A stretch of DNA of 13,123 nt from an uncultured Eubacteriales bacterium. GTDB lineage: Bacteria > Bacillota > Clostridia > Peptostreptococcales > Anaerovoracaceae. Below are positions 5,579 through 11,954 of this stretch, one piece after another. Below the pieces are notes generated by a model, which worked only from the letters and a program-made list of their open reading frames with translations, was not told where the DNA came from and searched no databases. Made by a program: the position numbers and the translations under genes. The stretch is taken from contig CADBFL010000065.1 of the NCBI GenBank assembly GCA_902793875.1, forward strand, positions 1 through 13,123, written 5' to 3'. Each line of letters begins with the position of its first letter. Position 1 is the first letter of the stretch.

Positions 5579-7924
5579 TTGACTCTCAGGGATCTTGAGA
5601 TCGGAAAGACCGCAGTTGTGATCAGCGTAGGAGGAGAGGGCGCCCTGCGCCAGCACTTCCTCGACATGGGCCTCATACCCGGGGCCGTCGTTACCATGGT
5701 CAAATACGCTCCGCTCGGAGACCCGGTCGAGATAAGGATACACGGCTATGAGCTGACTCTGAGGCTCGATGACGCGGCTAAGATCGAAGTGGCCGAGGCC
5801 TGCGAAGTACAGATGCCGGACGGAGAGGACCGTACGGCAAAAGAGCACCCGGGCTACGGAGAGGGCGGCAGATTCCATCCGCCGGGCACGGGAGACCCTC
5901 TGCCCGACGGCACTGTTCTGAGGTTCGCTCTTGTCGGCAACCAGAACAGCGGCAAGACGACTCTCTTCAATCAGCTAACGGGATCCAGGCAGCACGTGGG
6001 GAACTTCCCGGGCGTCACCGTCGACAGGAAGGACGGCGTGATGCTCGGACACGAAGATACGCTCATCACGGATCTTCCGGGCATATACTCGATGTCGCCT
6101 TACTCGAGCGAAGAGCTCGTCTCGCGTAATTTCGTGCTCAAAGACAGGCCTCACGCCATCATCGACATAGTGGACGCGATGAACATAGAAAGGAACCTGT
6201 ATCTGACGATGCAGCTCCTCGAGATGGAGATACCGGTCGTTGTCGCGCTCAACATGATGGATGAGGTGACGGGCAACGGCGGATCGATCGATGTGAATAC
6301 GATGGAGGCCATGCTAGGCGTGCCGGTCGTGCCTATATCGGCAGCGAAGAACCAGGGAATAGACGAACTGGTAGAACACGCGATACATATAGCAAAGTAT
6401 CAGGAAAAACCTGCCAGACAGGACTTCTGCGATGAGAACGACAACGGAGGCGCCGTGCACAGGGCCCTGCATGCTGTCATACATCTCATCGACGACCACG
6501 CGAAAGCAGCCGGACTCCCGGTAAGATTCGCAGCAGATAAAGTGATAGAAGGGGACGAACAGGTCATAAGACAGCTCGATCTCGATGATAACGAAAAAGA
6601 GACGATAGAGCACATCACCCTTCAGATGGAGAAGGAAAGAGGTCTCGACAGGAGCGCCGCGATGGCGGACATGAGATTCTCGTTCATCATGAAGGTGAGC
6701 GATGCCTGCGTCATAAAACCCGAAGAGAGCAGGGAACGCGAAAGAAGCCGTGCCCTGGACAGCATCCTTACCGGCAGGTACACGGCTATCCCCGTGTTCA
6801 TCGCGGTGATGGGGCTCGTGTTCTTTCTGACCTTCAGCCTCGTGGGGCCGCTTCTTCAGGATGCCCTTGACGCGTGCATCGGACTTCTGCAGAACGCAGT
6901 AGAAAACGCCATGGCTGCCGGAAACGTCAATCCGGTGATACAAAGCCTCGTCATCGGAGGCATATTCGAAGGGGTGGGGAGCGTCCTGAGTTTTCTCCCG
7001 ATAATAGTGACGATGTTCTTCTTCCTGTCACTGCTCGAGGACAGCGGATACATAGCCCGCGTGGCGTTCGTGATGGACAAGATCCTAAGGAGGCTCGGCC
7101 TCTCGGGCAGAAGCATGGTCCCGATGCTGATAGGCTTCGGATGCACGGTGCCTGCCGTCATGTCCACAAGGACTCTGCCGTCCGAACGCGACCGGAGGAT
7201 GACCATACTGCTGACTCCGTTCATGAGCTGTACGGCGAAGCTTCCGATATATGCGTTCTTCGTCGACGCCTTCTTCGGGAAGTACAAGGCGCTCATAATG
7301 ATCGGACTCTATTCTTTCGGCATACTGATGGCCGTGCTTGTGGCTCTGATTTACAAGAGGACGATATTCAGGGGCGAGGCGGTCCCTTTCGTCATGGAGA
7401 TGCCTAACTACAGACTGCCGGGAGCCAGGAACGTTCTTCAGCTCCTGTGGGAGAAGTCAAAGGATTTCCTGCAGAGGGCCTTCTCGGTCATACTTATCGC
7501 GACAGTGATCGTGTGGTTCCTCAAGACATTCGATTTCGGGTTCAATATAGTGAAGGATTCGCACGACAGCATGCTCGCCGTGATATCAGGCGTGCTCGTG
7601 CCGCTGTTCAGACCTGCCGGTCTCGGAGACTGGCGCATAATAACATCTCTTCTGAGCGGGTTCATGGCAAAGGAGAGCGTGGTCTCCGTCCTCAGGGTCC
7701 TCTTCGAGGGAAGCGGCGGAGTCGCTTCGATGATGACGCCCCTGACGGCAGCTTCACTGCTTGTATTCAGTCTTCTGTACACCCCTTGCGTTGCTGCGGT
7801 CGCTTCGATAAAGAGCGAGATGGGCGGCAGGTGGGCATTGTATGTAGTGCTGTGGCAGTGCTTCATCGCGTGGGCCGCGGCAGTGCTTATCCGCATCATA
7901 GGCCAGATGCTCGGCATCGCCTGA
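5579..7924 (+). CDS. feoB: FeoA-FeoB fusion, ferrous iron transporter
   Basis: The 781-aa protein imports Fe2+ across the inner membrane. Residues 1-75 are a complete FeoA SH3-like domain (MTLRDLEIG, LDMGLIPG, APLGDP). A linker of about 40 residues leads into the FeoB GTPase domain: G1 GNQNSGKT (120-127), switch I region GNFPGVTVDRK (141-151), G3 DLPG (165-168), G4 NMMD (225-228), G5 SAAK (254-257). A helical region follows, then the membrane part from about 400 with the two Gate blocks: GFGCTVPA (519-526), SCTAKLPIYAFF (550-561) and GFMAKES (694-700). The start is TTG at 5579 behind GAGGAG (5567-5572); no ATG gives a complete FeoA domain. Canonical FeoB G1 is GNPNxGKT; Gln122 replaces Pro. 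FeoA-FeoB fusions are known in other anaerobes. No FeoC gene is present. Confidence 0.94.
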   Translation: MTLRDLEIGKTAVVISVGGEGALRQHFLDMGLIPGAVVTMVKYAPLGDPVEIRIHGYELTLRLDDAAKIEVAEACEVQMPDGEDRTAKEHPGYGEGGRFHPPGTGDPLPDGTVLRFALVGNQNSGKTTLFNQLTGSRQHVGNFPGVTVDRKDGVMLGHEDTLITDLPGIYSMSPYSSEELVSRNFVLKDRPHAIIDIVDAMNIERNLYLTMQLLEMEIPVVVALNMMDEVTGNGGSIDVNTMEAMLGVPVVPISAAKNQGIDELVEHAIHIAKYQEKPARQDFCDENDNGGAVHRALHAVIHLIDDHAKAAGLPVRFAADKVIEGDEQVIRQLDLDDNEKETIEHITLQMEKERGLDRSAAMADMRFSFIMKVSDACVIKPEESRERERSRALDSILTGRYTAIPVFIAVMGLVFFLTFSLVGPLLQDALDACIGLLQNAVENAMAAGNVNPVIQSLVIGGIFEGVGSVLSFLPIIVTMFFFLSLLEDSGYIARVAFVMDKILRRLGLSGRSMVPMLIGFGCTVPAVMSTRTLPSERDRRMTILLTPFMSCTAKLPIYAFFVDAFFGKYKALIMIGLYSFGILMAVLVALIYKRTIFRGEAVPFVMEMPNYRLPGARNVLQLLWEKSKDFLQRAFSVILIATVIVWFLKTFDFGFNIVKDSHDSMLAVISGVLVPLFRPAGLGDWRIITSLLSGFMAKESVVSVLRVLFEGSGGVASMMTPLTAASLLVFSLLYTPCVAAVASIKSEMGGRWALYVVLWQCFIAWAAAVLIRIIGQMLGIA

Positions 7925-7974
7925 TGCTGAGAACAGGGGCAAAACTCCGATAACAGGGAAAAATCAGGAAAAAT

Positions 7975-8005
7975 TTGAGAAAAGTCTCCACGCAAGTGAT
8001 ATATT
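7975..8005 (+). promoter_or_regulatory. Promoter of the double-glycine zinc-ribbon gene
   Basis: The extended -10 TGA-TATATT (TG at 7997-7998, hexamer 8000-8005) has TTGAGA (7975-7980) as -35, with a long 19-nt spacer. The -10 is overlapped by a small inverted repeat, ATATA (7999-8003) / TATAT (8008-8012), which could bind a regulator but may simply be AT-rich sequence. The predicted start near 8012 gives a leader of about 48 nt. Confidence 0.55.
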
Positions 8006-8021
8006 TGTATATGGATAGGAA

Positions 8022-8037
8022 GGCAGCATGAGCTGCC
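8022..8037 (+). promoter_or_regulatory. Hairpin in the 5' leader of the zinc-ribbon gene
   Basis: GGCAGC (8022-8027) and GCTGCC (8032-8037) form a perfect 6-bp GC-rich stem with an ATGA loop. It lies just after the predicted transcript start and 7 nt before the perfect ribosome site AAGGAGG (8045-8051), which it leaves free. There is no T-run, so it is not a terminator; protection of the mRNA 5' end is the simplest idea. Confidence 0.5.
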
Positions 8038-8059
8038 GCTCGAAAAGGAGGATAAAACA

Positions 8060-8260
8060 ATGGAAAAGAATGCTATCAAGGTAGATCAGCTCAATAAAGT
8101 AGCAGGCGGAACAGGCATCGAGCATTATTCAGAGTGCCCGGCATGCGGGAGCAAGAATATCCAGCTCCAGAAGACCGAAGGGGATGAGAAGCTCGGATAT
8201 GCACAGTATTACTGCCCGGACTGCGGATACAAGGAAACTCACGCATTCGGAGAGTTCTAG
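8060..8260 (+). CDS. Small zinc-ribbon protein with a double-glycine leader
   Basis: The 66-aa protein has two parts. Residues 6-17, IKVDQLNKVAGG, fit the double-glycine leader consensus LSxxELxxIxGG position by position: hydrophobic at -12 (I6), -7 (L11) and -4 (V14), and Gly at -2/-1. Such leaders are normally cut after GG by C39-peptidase ABC exporters. The remaining 49 residues hold two zinc knuckles, C26-PA-C29-GS and C52-PD-C55-GY, 22 residues apart, as in a TFIIS-type zinc ribbon. Expression looks strong: perfect AAGGAGG 8 nt before the ATG, its own promoter, and a terminator directly after. No exporter, peptidase, modification or immunity gene lies nearby. I do not know its function; a secreted or peptidase-processed metal-binding peptide and a purely cytoplasmic zinc ribbon are both open. 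FeoAB upstream may be only a neighbour. Confidence 0.8.
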   Translation: MEKNAIKVDQLNKVAGGTGIEHYSECPACGSKNIQLQKTEGDEKLGYAQYYCPDCGYKETHAFGEF

Positions 8261-8283
8261 AAGCAGATCAGATCGATCAGACT

Positions 8284-8309
8284 GAGCCGTTCACAGCAGC
8301 GGCTCTTTT
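8284..8309 (+). terminator. Rho-independent terminator after the zinc-ribbon gene
   Basis: GAGCCG (8284-8289) and CGGCTC (8300-8305) form a 6-bp stem with a 10-nt loop, followed by TTTT (8306-8309). It begins 23 nt after the stop and closes the zinc-ribbon transcription unit just before the next promoter. Confidence 0.75.
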
Positions 8310-8325
8310 GATTGCCGGATTCATG

Positions 8326-8334
8326 TGGTACAAT
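8326..8334 (+). promoter_or_regulatory. Extended -10 promoter of the hydrolase/Mur ligase operon
   Basis: TGG-TACAAT (TG at 8326-8327, hexamer 8329-8334) is a good extended -10 element. TTGATT (8308-8313) is the nearest -35-like hexamer, with a short 15-nt spacer, and it overlaps the T-run of the preceding terminator. The expected transcript start (about 8341-8343) coincides with the ATG at 8343. Confidence 0.5.
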
Positions 8335-8342
8335 CACTATGT

Positions 8343-9071
8343 ATGGTCACTAAAATAAACGGAACAGATATCACATATAAGATAAGCGGACCTGAGGACG
8401 CAAAAGAGACCGCGGTGATGCTCCAGGGGTGGGGCACGGACATGACGATCTACGACTCGGTGGCAGCTGCGATAAACGACACTTACAGGGTCGTGCAGTT
8501 CGATCTGCCGGGATTCGGCTCAAGCGAAGAGCCGCCTGAAGCCTGGAATGTCGAAGCCTACTGCGGTTTTTTCTGTGACTTCATGGATTCTCTCGGAATA
8601 AAGAAAACGGCTCTTATAGGACATTCCTACGGAGGCCGCATGATCATCAACATGGCGGCGAAGGACGAGCTTCCTTTTGAGATCACGAAGATCGTGCTGA
8701 TCGACAGCGCCGGAGTCATGCCTGTGCGCACGGCCGCGCAGAACTTCAAAGTGAAGCGTATAGATTACTGGATGAGCAAACAGGGGTCCGAGGATTACAG
8801 GAACGCCAGCCCGGTCATGAAGAAATGTCTTGTGATGGCTGTCAACGAGGACTTTCAGGACAGGATGCCCCTTGTAAAGCAGGAGACTCTGCTCATATGG
8901 GGCGATCTCGACCTTGATACCCCGATTAGCGACGCTCACATCATGGAAGAGAAGATCCCGAACGCGGCTCTCGTGGTGCTTGAGGGAACGGACCACTACT
9001 CGTTCCTTTACAGGCCTGCCGAGTTCAGGCGCATACTGCGGGCCTTCCTGATCGGAGGTGCCGCATGCTGA
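8343..9071 (+). CDS. Alpha/beta-fold hydrolase
   Basis: The 242-aa protein is a soluble serine hydrolase of the alpha/beta fold. Visible elements are the oxyanion-hole strand end LQGWG (28-31 region), the FDLPGFGSS loop (53-61), the nucleophile elbow G93-H-S95-Y-G97-G, a probable catalytic Asp in WGDLDLDTP (D190 best fits the WGxxD pattern), and His218 in GTDHYSF. The substrate (ester, amide or lactone) cannot be read. I use the ATG at 8343 although no Shine-Dalgarno precedes it; the in-frame GTG at 8325 would lie in the promoter, and the next residues are already the first beta strand. It overlaps the Mur ligase gene by 7 nt, so the two are translationally coupled. The cluster suggests action on an alanyl or other peptide/ester product of the two ligases; this is inference. 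Confidence 0.87.
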   Translation: MVTKINGTDITYKISGPEDAKETAVMLQGWGTDMTIYDSVAAAINDTYRVVQFDLPGFGSSEEPPEAWNVEAYCGFFCDFMDSLGIKKTALIGHSYGGRMIINMAAKDELPFEITKIVLIDSAGVMPVRTAAQNFKVKRIDYWMSKQGSEDYRNASPVMKKCLVMAVNEDFQDRMPLVKQETLLIWGDLDLDTPISDAHIMEEKIPNAALVVLEGTDHYSFLYRPAEFRRILRAFLIGGAAC

Positions 9072-10675
9072 TCAGGACACTTATAACTCTTGCGCTCGCC
9101 ATACCGGCATTCTGGCTCGCGATGCGCTACAACATGCACATGTTCCAGCTCAACGTATATATGGCGGGAGAGCAGAGGGCGTGGCTCGGGAAGAACCGGC
9201 ATCTGCAGTGGATACTGTATTATGCCATGGGCCTTGGCATAGTGCGCATGCTGCTTGCATACAGCTTCAGCTGGCTGGATTACGTTCTGGATGTGCTGAT
9301 CTGGGTCACTCTTGCAGTGATCATCCTCGTATACAGGCTTCTGGTCGAGATGAACTCCAAGAAGCCTCTGAAGTTCACCCCGAGAGTGAAGAGAATGATC
9401 GTCACGATCATAGTCATATGCCTTCTTGTCACGGGCGTCTTTGTGCTTCTGCACTTTACAAAAGGCCATCTGCCGCATGACCGGCTGCCTGTGAGCGGGC
9501 TCCTCGTATTCCTTGTGGGATCGCAGCTCTGGATGTGCATGCTTGCAAACTTCATCAACAGGCCGATAGAAAAGGGCGTCAACGATTATTACATCAACGA
9601 TGCGAAGCGCATCCTGAAGCAGAATCCCGATCTCGTCATAATCGGAGTTACAGGCAGTTACGGCAAGACGAGCGTAAAATTCTATCTTGAGACGCTTCTG
9701 AAGACTAAATACAGCACGCTGGTCACGCCTGAAAGCTACAACACCCCGATGGGCATCGTGATCACCATAAGAAAGATGCTGAAGCCTACTCACGAGATAT
9801 TCGTATGCGAGATGGGCGCGCGCTATGTCGGAGAGATAAAAGAGGACTGCGACCTCGTTCATCCTCATCACGGTCTCATCACATCGATAGGACCTCAGCA
9901 CCTCGACACCTTCGGAAGCCTTGAGAACATACAGAAGACCAAGTTCGAACTTGCGGACGCTCTGCCTGAGGGAGGGCTGCTCTTCCTCAACGGAGACAAC
10001 GAATACATAAACGATTACCTCGGGGAGCATGATTACGGCGAGCCCGTGTTCTACCACGCATCGGAGGCCGGATCGGGCTATCATGCATCGGATATCTCCG
10101 TCTCGCCGCTCGGAACGGAATTCACGGTAATGACTCCGGACGGAGAGAGCGAAAGATTCAGCATGAGGCTGGTCGGAGCCCACAACGTGATAAACGTAAT
10201 GGGAGCTATCGCGGTGGCCCACAGATTCGGCATATCGCTCGAAGAACTGAAGATCCCCGTCAGAAGGCTGAGGAGCGTGCCTCACAGGATGGAGATGAAG
10301 GCTCACGGCGATGTGACCATCATAGATGATGCGTTCAACTCGAATCCTGTCGGATCGAAGGCGGCTGTCGAGACACTGGCTCTGTTCGACGGCATGAGGA
10401 TACTCATCACACCGGGCATGGTCGAGCTCGGAGACGACGAGGCCGAATACAACAGAAAGTTCGGAACGTACGCTGCCGGCTGCTGCGACAGGATATTCCT
10501 GGTAGGCAGAAAGCATACCGAACCTATCAGAGAGGGCATACTCGAAAAAGGATTCCCTGAGGAGCACATAGAGGTGTTCGACAGGGTGGAAGACGCCATC
10601 AGCCGCGCGTATGCCGTAAGGACGGAGCAGCATAAATACATCCTGCTCGAGAACGATCTGCCTGACAATTACTGA
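9065..10675 (+). CDS. Membrane-anchored MurF-like Mur ligase family protein
   Basis: The 536-aa protein joins a membrane domain to a Mur ligase. About five hydrophobic segments are visible (roughly 2-20, 49-66, 72-92, 110-130, 143-163). The ATP-dependent amide ligase follows: P-loop GVTGSYGKTSVK (194-205), YNTPMG (225-230), EMGA (249-252), GPQHLDTFGS (276-285, the MurF AHLExFG-like block), GAHNVINVMGA (371-381), DDAFNSNP (421-428) and PGMVELGD (450-457). Classical MurF adds D-Ala-D-Ala to UDP-MurNAc-tripeptide and is soluble, about 450 residues; here the ligase part is about 350 residues plus the membrane part. The start ATG has GGAGGTG (9054-9060) and overlaps the hydrolase stop. The D-Ala-D-Ala-ligase-like gene follows after 28 nt. 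Most databases would probably call it MurF; I think it is a paralogue with a distinct, membrane-proximal role, not necessarily the essential MurF. Confidence 0.85.
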   Translation: MLIRTLITLALAIPAFWLAMRYNMHMFQLNVYMAGEQRAWLGKNRHLQWILYYAMGLGIVRMLLAYSFSWLDYVLDVLIWVTLAVIILVYRLLVEMNSKKPLKFTPRVKRMIVTIIVICLLVTGVFVLLHFTKGHLPHDRLPVSGLLVFLVGSQLWMCMLANFINRPIEKGVNDYYINDAKRILKQNPDLVIIGVTGSYGKTSVKFYLETLLKTKYSTLVTPESYNTPMGIVITIRKMLKPTHEIFVCEMGARYVGEIKEDCDLVHPHHGLITSIGPQHLDTFGSLENIQKTKFELADALPEGGLLFLNGDNEYINDYLGEHDYGEPVFYHASEAGSGYHASDISVSPLGTEFTVMTPDGESERFSMRLVGAHNVINVMGAIAVAHRFGISLEELKIPVRRLRSVPHRMEMKAHGDVTIIDDAFNSNPVGSKAAVETLALFDGMRILITPGMVELGDDEAEYNRKFGTYAAGCCDRIFLVGRKHTEPIREGILEKGFPEEHIEVFDRVEDAISRAYAVRTEQHKYILLENDLPDNY

Positions 10676-10703
10676 AGCACAGCTTATTTGAGGAGAACGT
10701 ATA

Positions 10704-11912
10704 ATGAAAACCAGAGTCGCTATGATGTTCGGCGGCAAGACCGTCGAGCACGAGGTATCAGTCATATCCGGCATCCAGGCCATAATGGCCGTGGATACGG
10801 ACAAATACGAGGTCATACCGGTATATCTGACGAAGGACAACGATATGTATACCGGAAGCGATATAGGAGATATTTCGGCTTACAAAGACATCCCTGCGCT
10901 TCTTAAAAGATCGCAGAGAGTGATACTTGTGAACGAGGGAGGAAAGGCTCAGCTCGTGCCTTATCCGCCGAAGATGTTCGGCCCGAAGCCCGTTCAGATA
11001 GACATCGCGTTTCCTGTCGTACACGGAACGAATGTCGAGGACGGGGCCCTGCAGGGCTATCTCAAGACGGCCGGAGTACCGTTCGTCGGACCGGATGTCA
11101 CATCATCTGCGATCAGCATGGACAAGTTCATAACCAAGGCTGTCCTGAAAGAGGCCGGAGTGCCTGTGCTGGACGCTGAAGTATATACTCTCGCGGATTA
11201 CGCGAAGATGGACGAACTCATCGATGATGCCGAGAAAGTTGTCGGATATCCGCTTATTGTAAAGCCGGTAAATCTGGGCTCGAGCGTCGGCATAGGAGTC
11301 GCGAAGAACAGGGAAGAGTTCATACAGGCCCTCGATGACGCGTTCATGTACGCGACAAGGGTGCTGGTCGAACACGCGATAACGAAGCTCAGAGAGATAA
11401 ACTGTTCTGTCCTCGGAGATGAGAACGAAGCCGAGGCATCGGAATGCGAAGAGCCTCTCACATCAGGAGAGATACTGAGCTACGAGGACAAATACGTGAA
11501 CGGCGGAGGCGGCAAGAAGGGCGGCTCCAAAGGCGGAAGCGGCTCAAAGGGCGCCGGCATGGCCAACCTTTCGAGGAAGATCCCCGCAGATCTATCTCCT
11601 GAAAAAAGAGAAGAGATCAGAGAGATGGCAGTCAAGGCATTCAGGGCTCTGGGCTGCAACGGCGTTTCGAGGATAGACTTCATGATAGACGAAGAGACGG
11701 GGAAGCTGTATTTCAACGAGATAAACCCTATACCCGGCTCGCTCTCGTTCTATCTCTGGGAACCCGTCGGAGTGCCGTACAGCGAACTTCTCGACCGGAT
11801 GATACAGCTCGCCCTGAAGAGGATGAGGACCGAAGAAGCCCTCACGTTCACATTCGACACCAACATACTGGCCAATGCGAACCTCGGAGGAGGCAAGGGA
11901 GGCAAAAGCTGA
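10704..11912 (+). CDS. ddl: D-alanine--D-alanine ligase family ATP-grasp protein with Gly/Lys/Ser insertion
   Basis: The 402-aa protein belongs to the Ddl family, which joins two D-alanines using ATP. Visible features are FGGKTVEHEVS (9-19, with the EHEVS active-site Glu), FPVVHGTNVEDGALQG (103-118), KPVNLGSSVGIG (187-198), SYEDKY (259-264, matching the E. coli DdlB Lys215-Tyr216 pair), SRIDFM (322-327) and NEINPIPGS (338-346, metal-binding Glu/Asn). Two oddities stand out. A Gly/Lys/Ser stretch (267-285) interrupts the omega-loop that closes over the active site, and the C-terminus ends in GGGKGGKS (395-402). After NEIN the sequence is SLSFYLWEP, unlike the usual TxxSLxP, so the acceptor pocket differs. 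The start is behind GAGGAG (10690-10695), 28 nt after the Mur ligase, which likely uses its product. The family is certain; the exact dipeptide or depsipeptide made is not. Confidence 0.87.
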   Translation: MKTRVAMMFGGKTVEHEVSVISGIQAIMAVDTDKYEVIPVYLTKDNDMYTGSDIGDISAYKDIPALLKRSQRVILVNEGGKAQLVPYPPKMFGPKPVQIDIAFPVVHGTNVEDGALQGYLKTAGVPFVGPDVTSSAISMDKFITKAVLKEAGVPVLDAEVYTLADYAKMDELIDDAEKVVGYPLIVKPVNLGSSVGIGVAKNREEFIQALDDAFMYATRVLVEHAITKLREINCSVLGDENEAEASECEEPLTSGEILSYEDKYVNGGGGKKGGSKGGSGSKGAGMANLSRKIPADLSPEKREEIREMAVKAFRALGCNGVSRIDFMIDEETGKLYFNEINPIPGSLSFYLWEPVGVPYSELLDRMIQLALKRMRTEEALTFTFDTNILANANLGGGKGGKS

Positions 11913-11954
11913 AAGACGGCAAAACAGAACTGCTTTTGATAAACGGAGAAAAGG

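Noticed and set aside
7925..7974. Search for a terminator between feoAB and the zinc-ribbon promoter.
   Set aside because: Only A-rich sequence without a convincing stem is present, so some read-through from feoAB into the zinc-ribbon gene cannot be excluded.
8265..8283. GATC-rich repeats (GATCAGATCGATCAGA) after the zinc-ribbon gene.
   Set aside because: They are short, partly self-complementary and have no relation to neighbouring sites; most likely chance.
8325..8342. GTG at 8325 as the start of the alpha/beta hydrolase.
   Set aside because: It lies within the extended -10 element and would add six residues without family support or a ribosome site.
9008..10840. Open reading frame of 610 codons on the - strand opposite the Mur ligase gene.
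   Set aside because: It is antisense to a gene with clear Mur ligase motifs, shows no recognisable domain, has His/Arg/Tyr-rich composition typical of a reverse-strand shadow, and no ribosome site was found for it.
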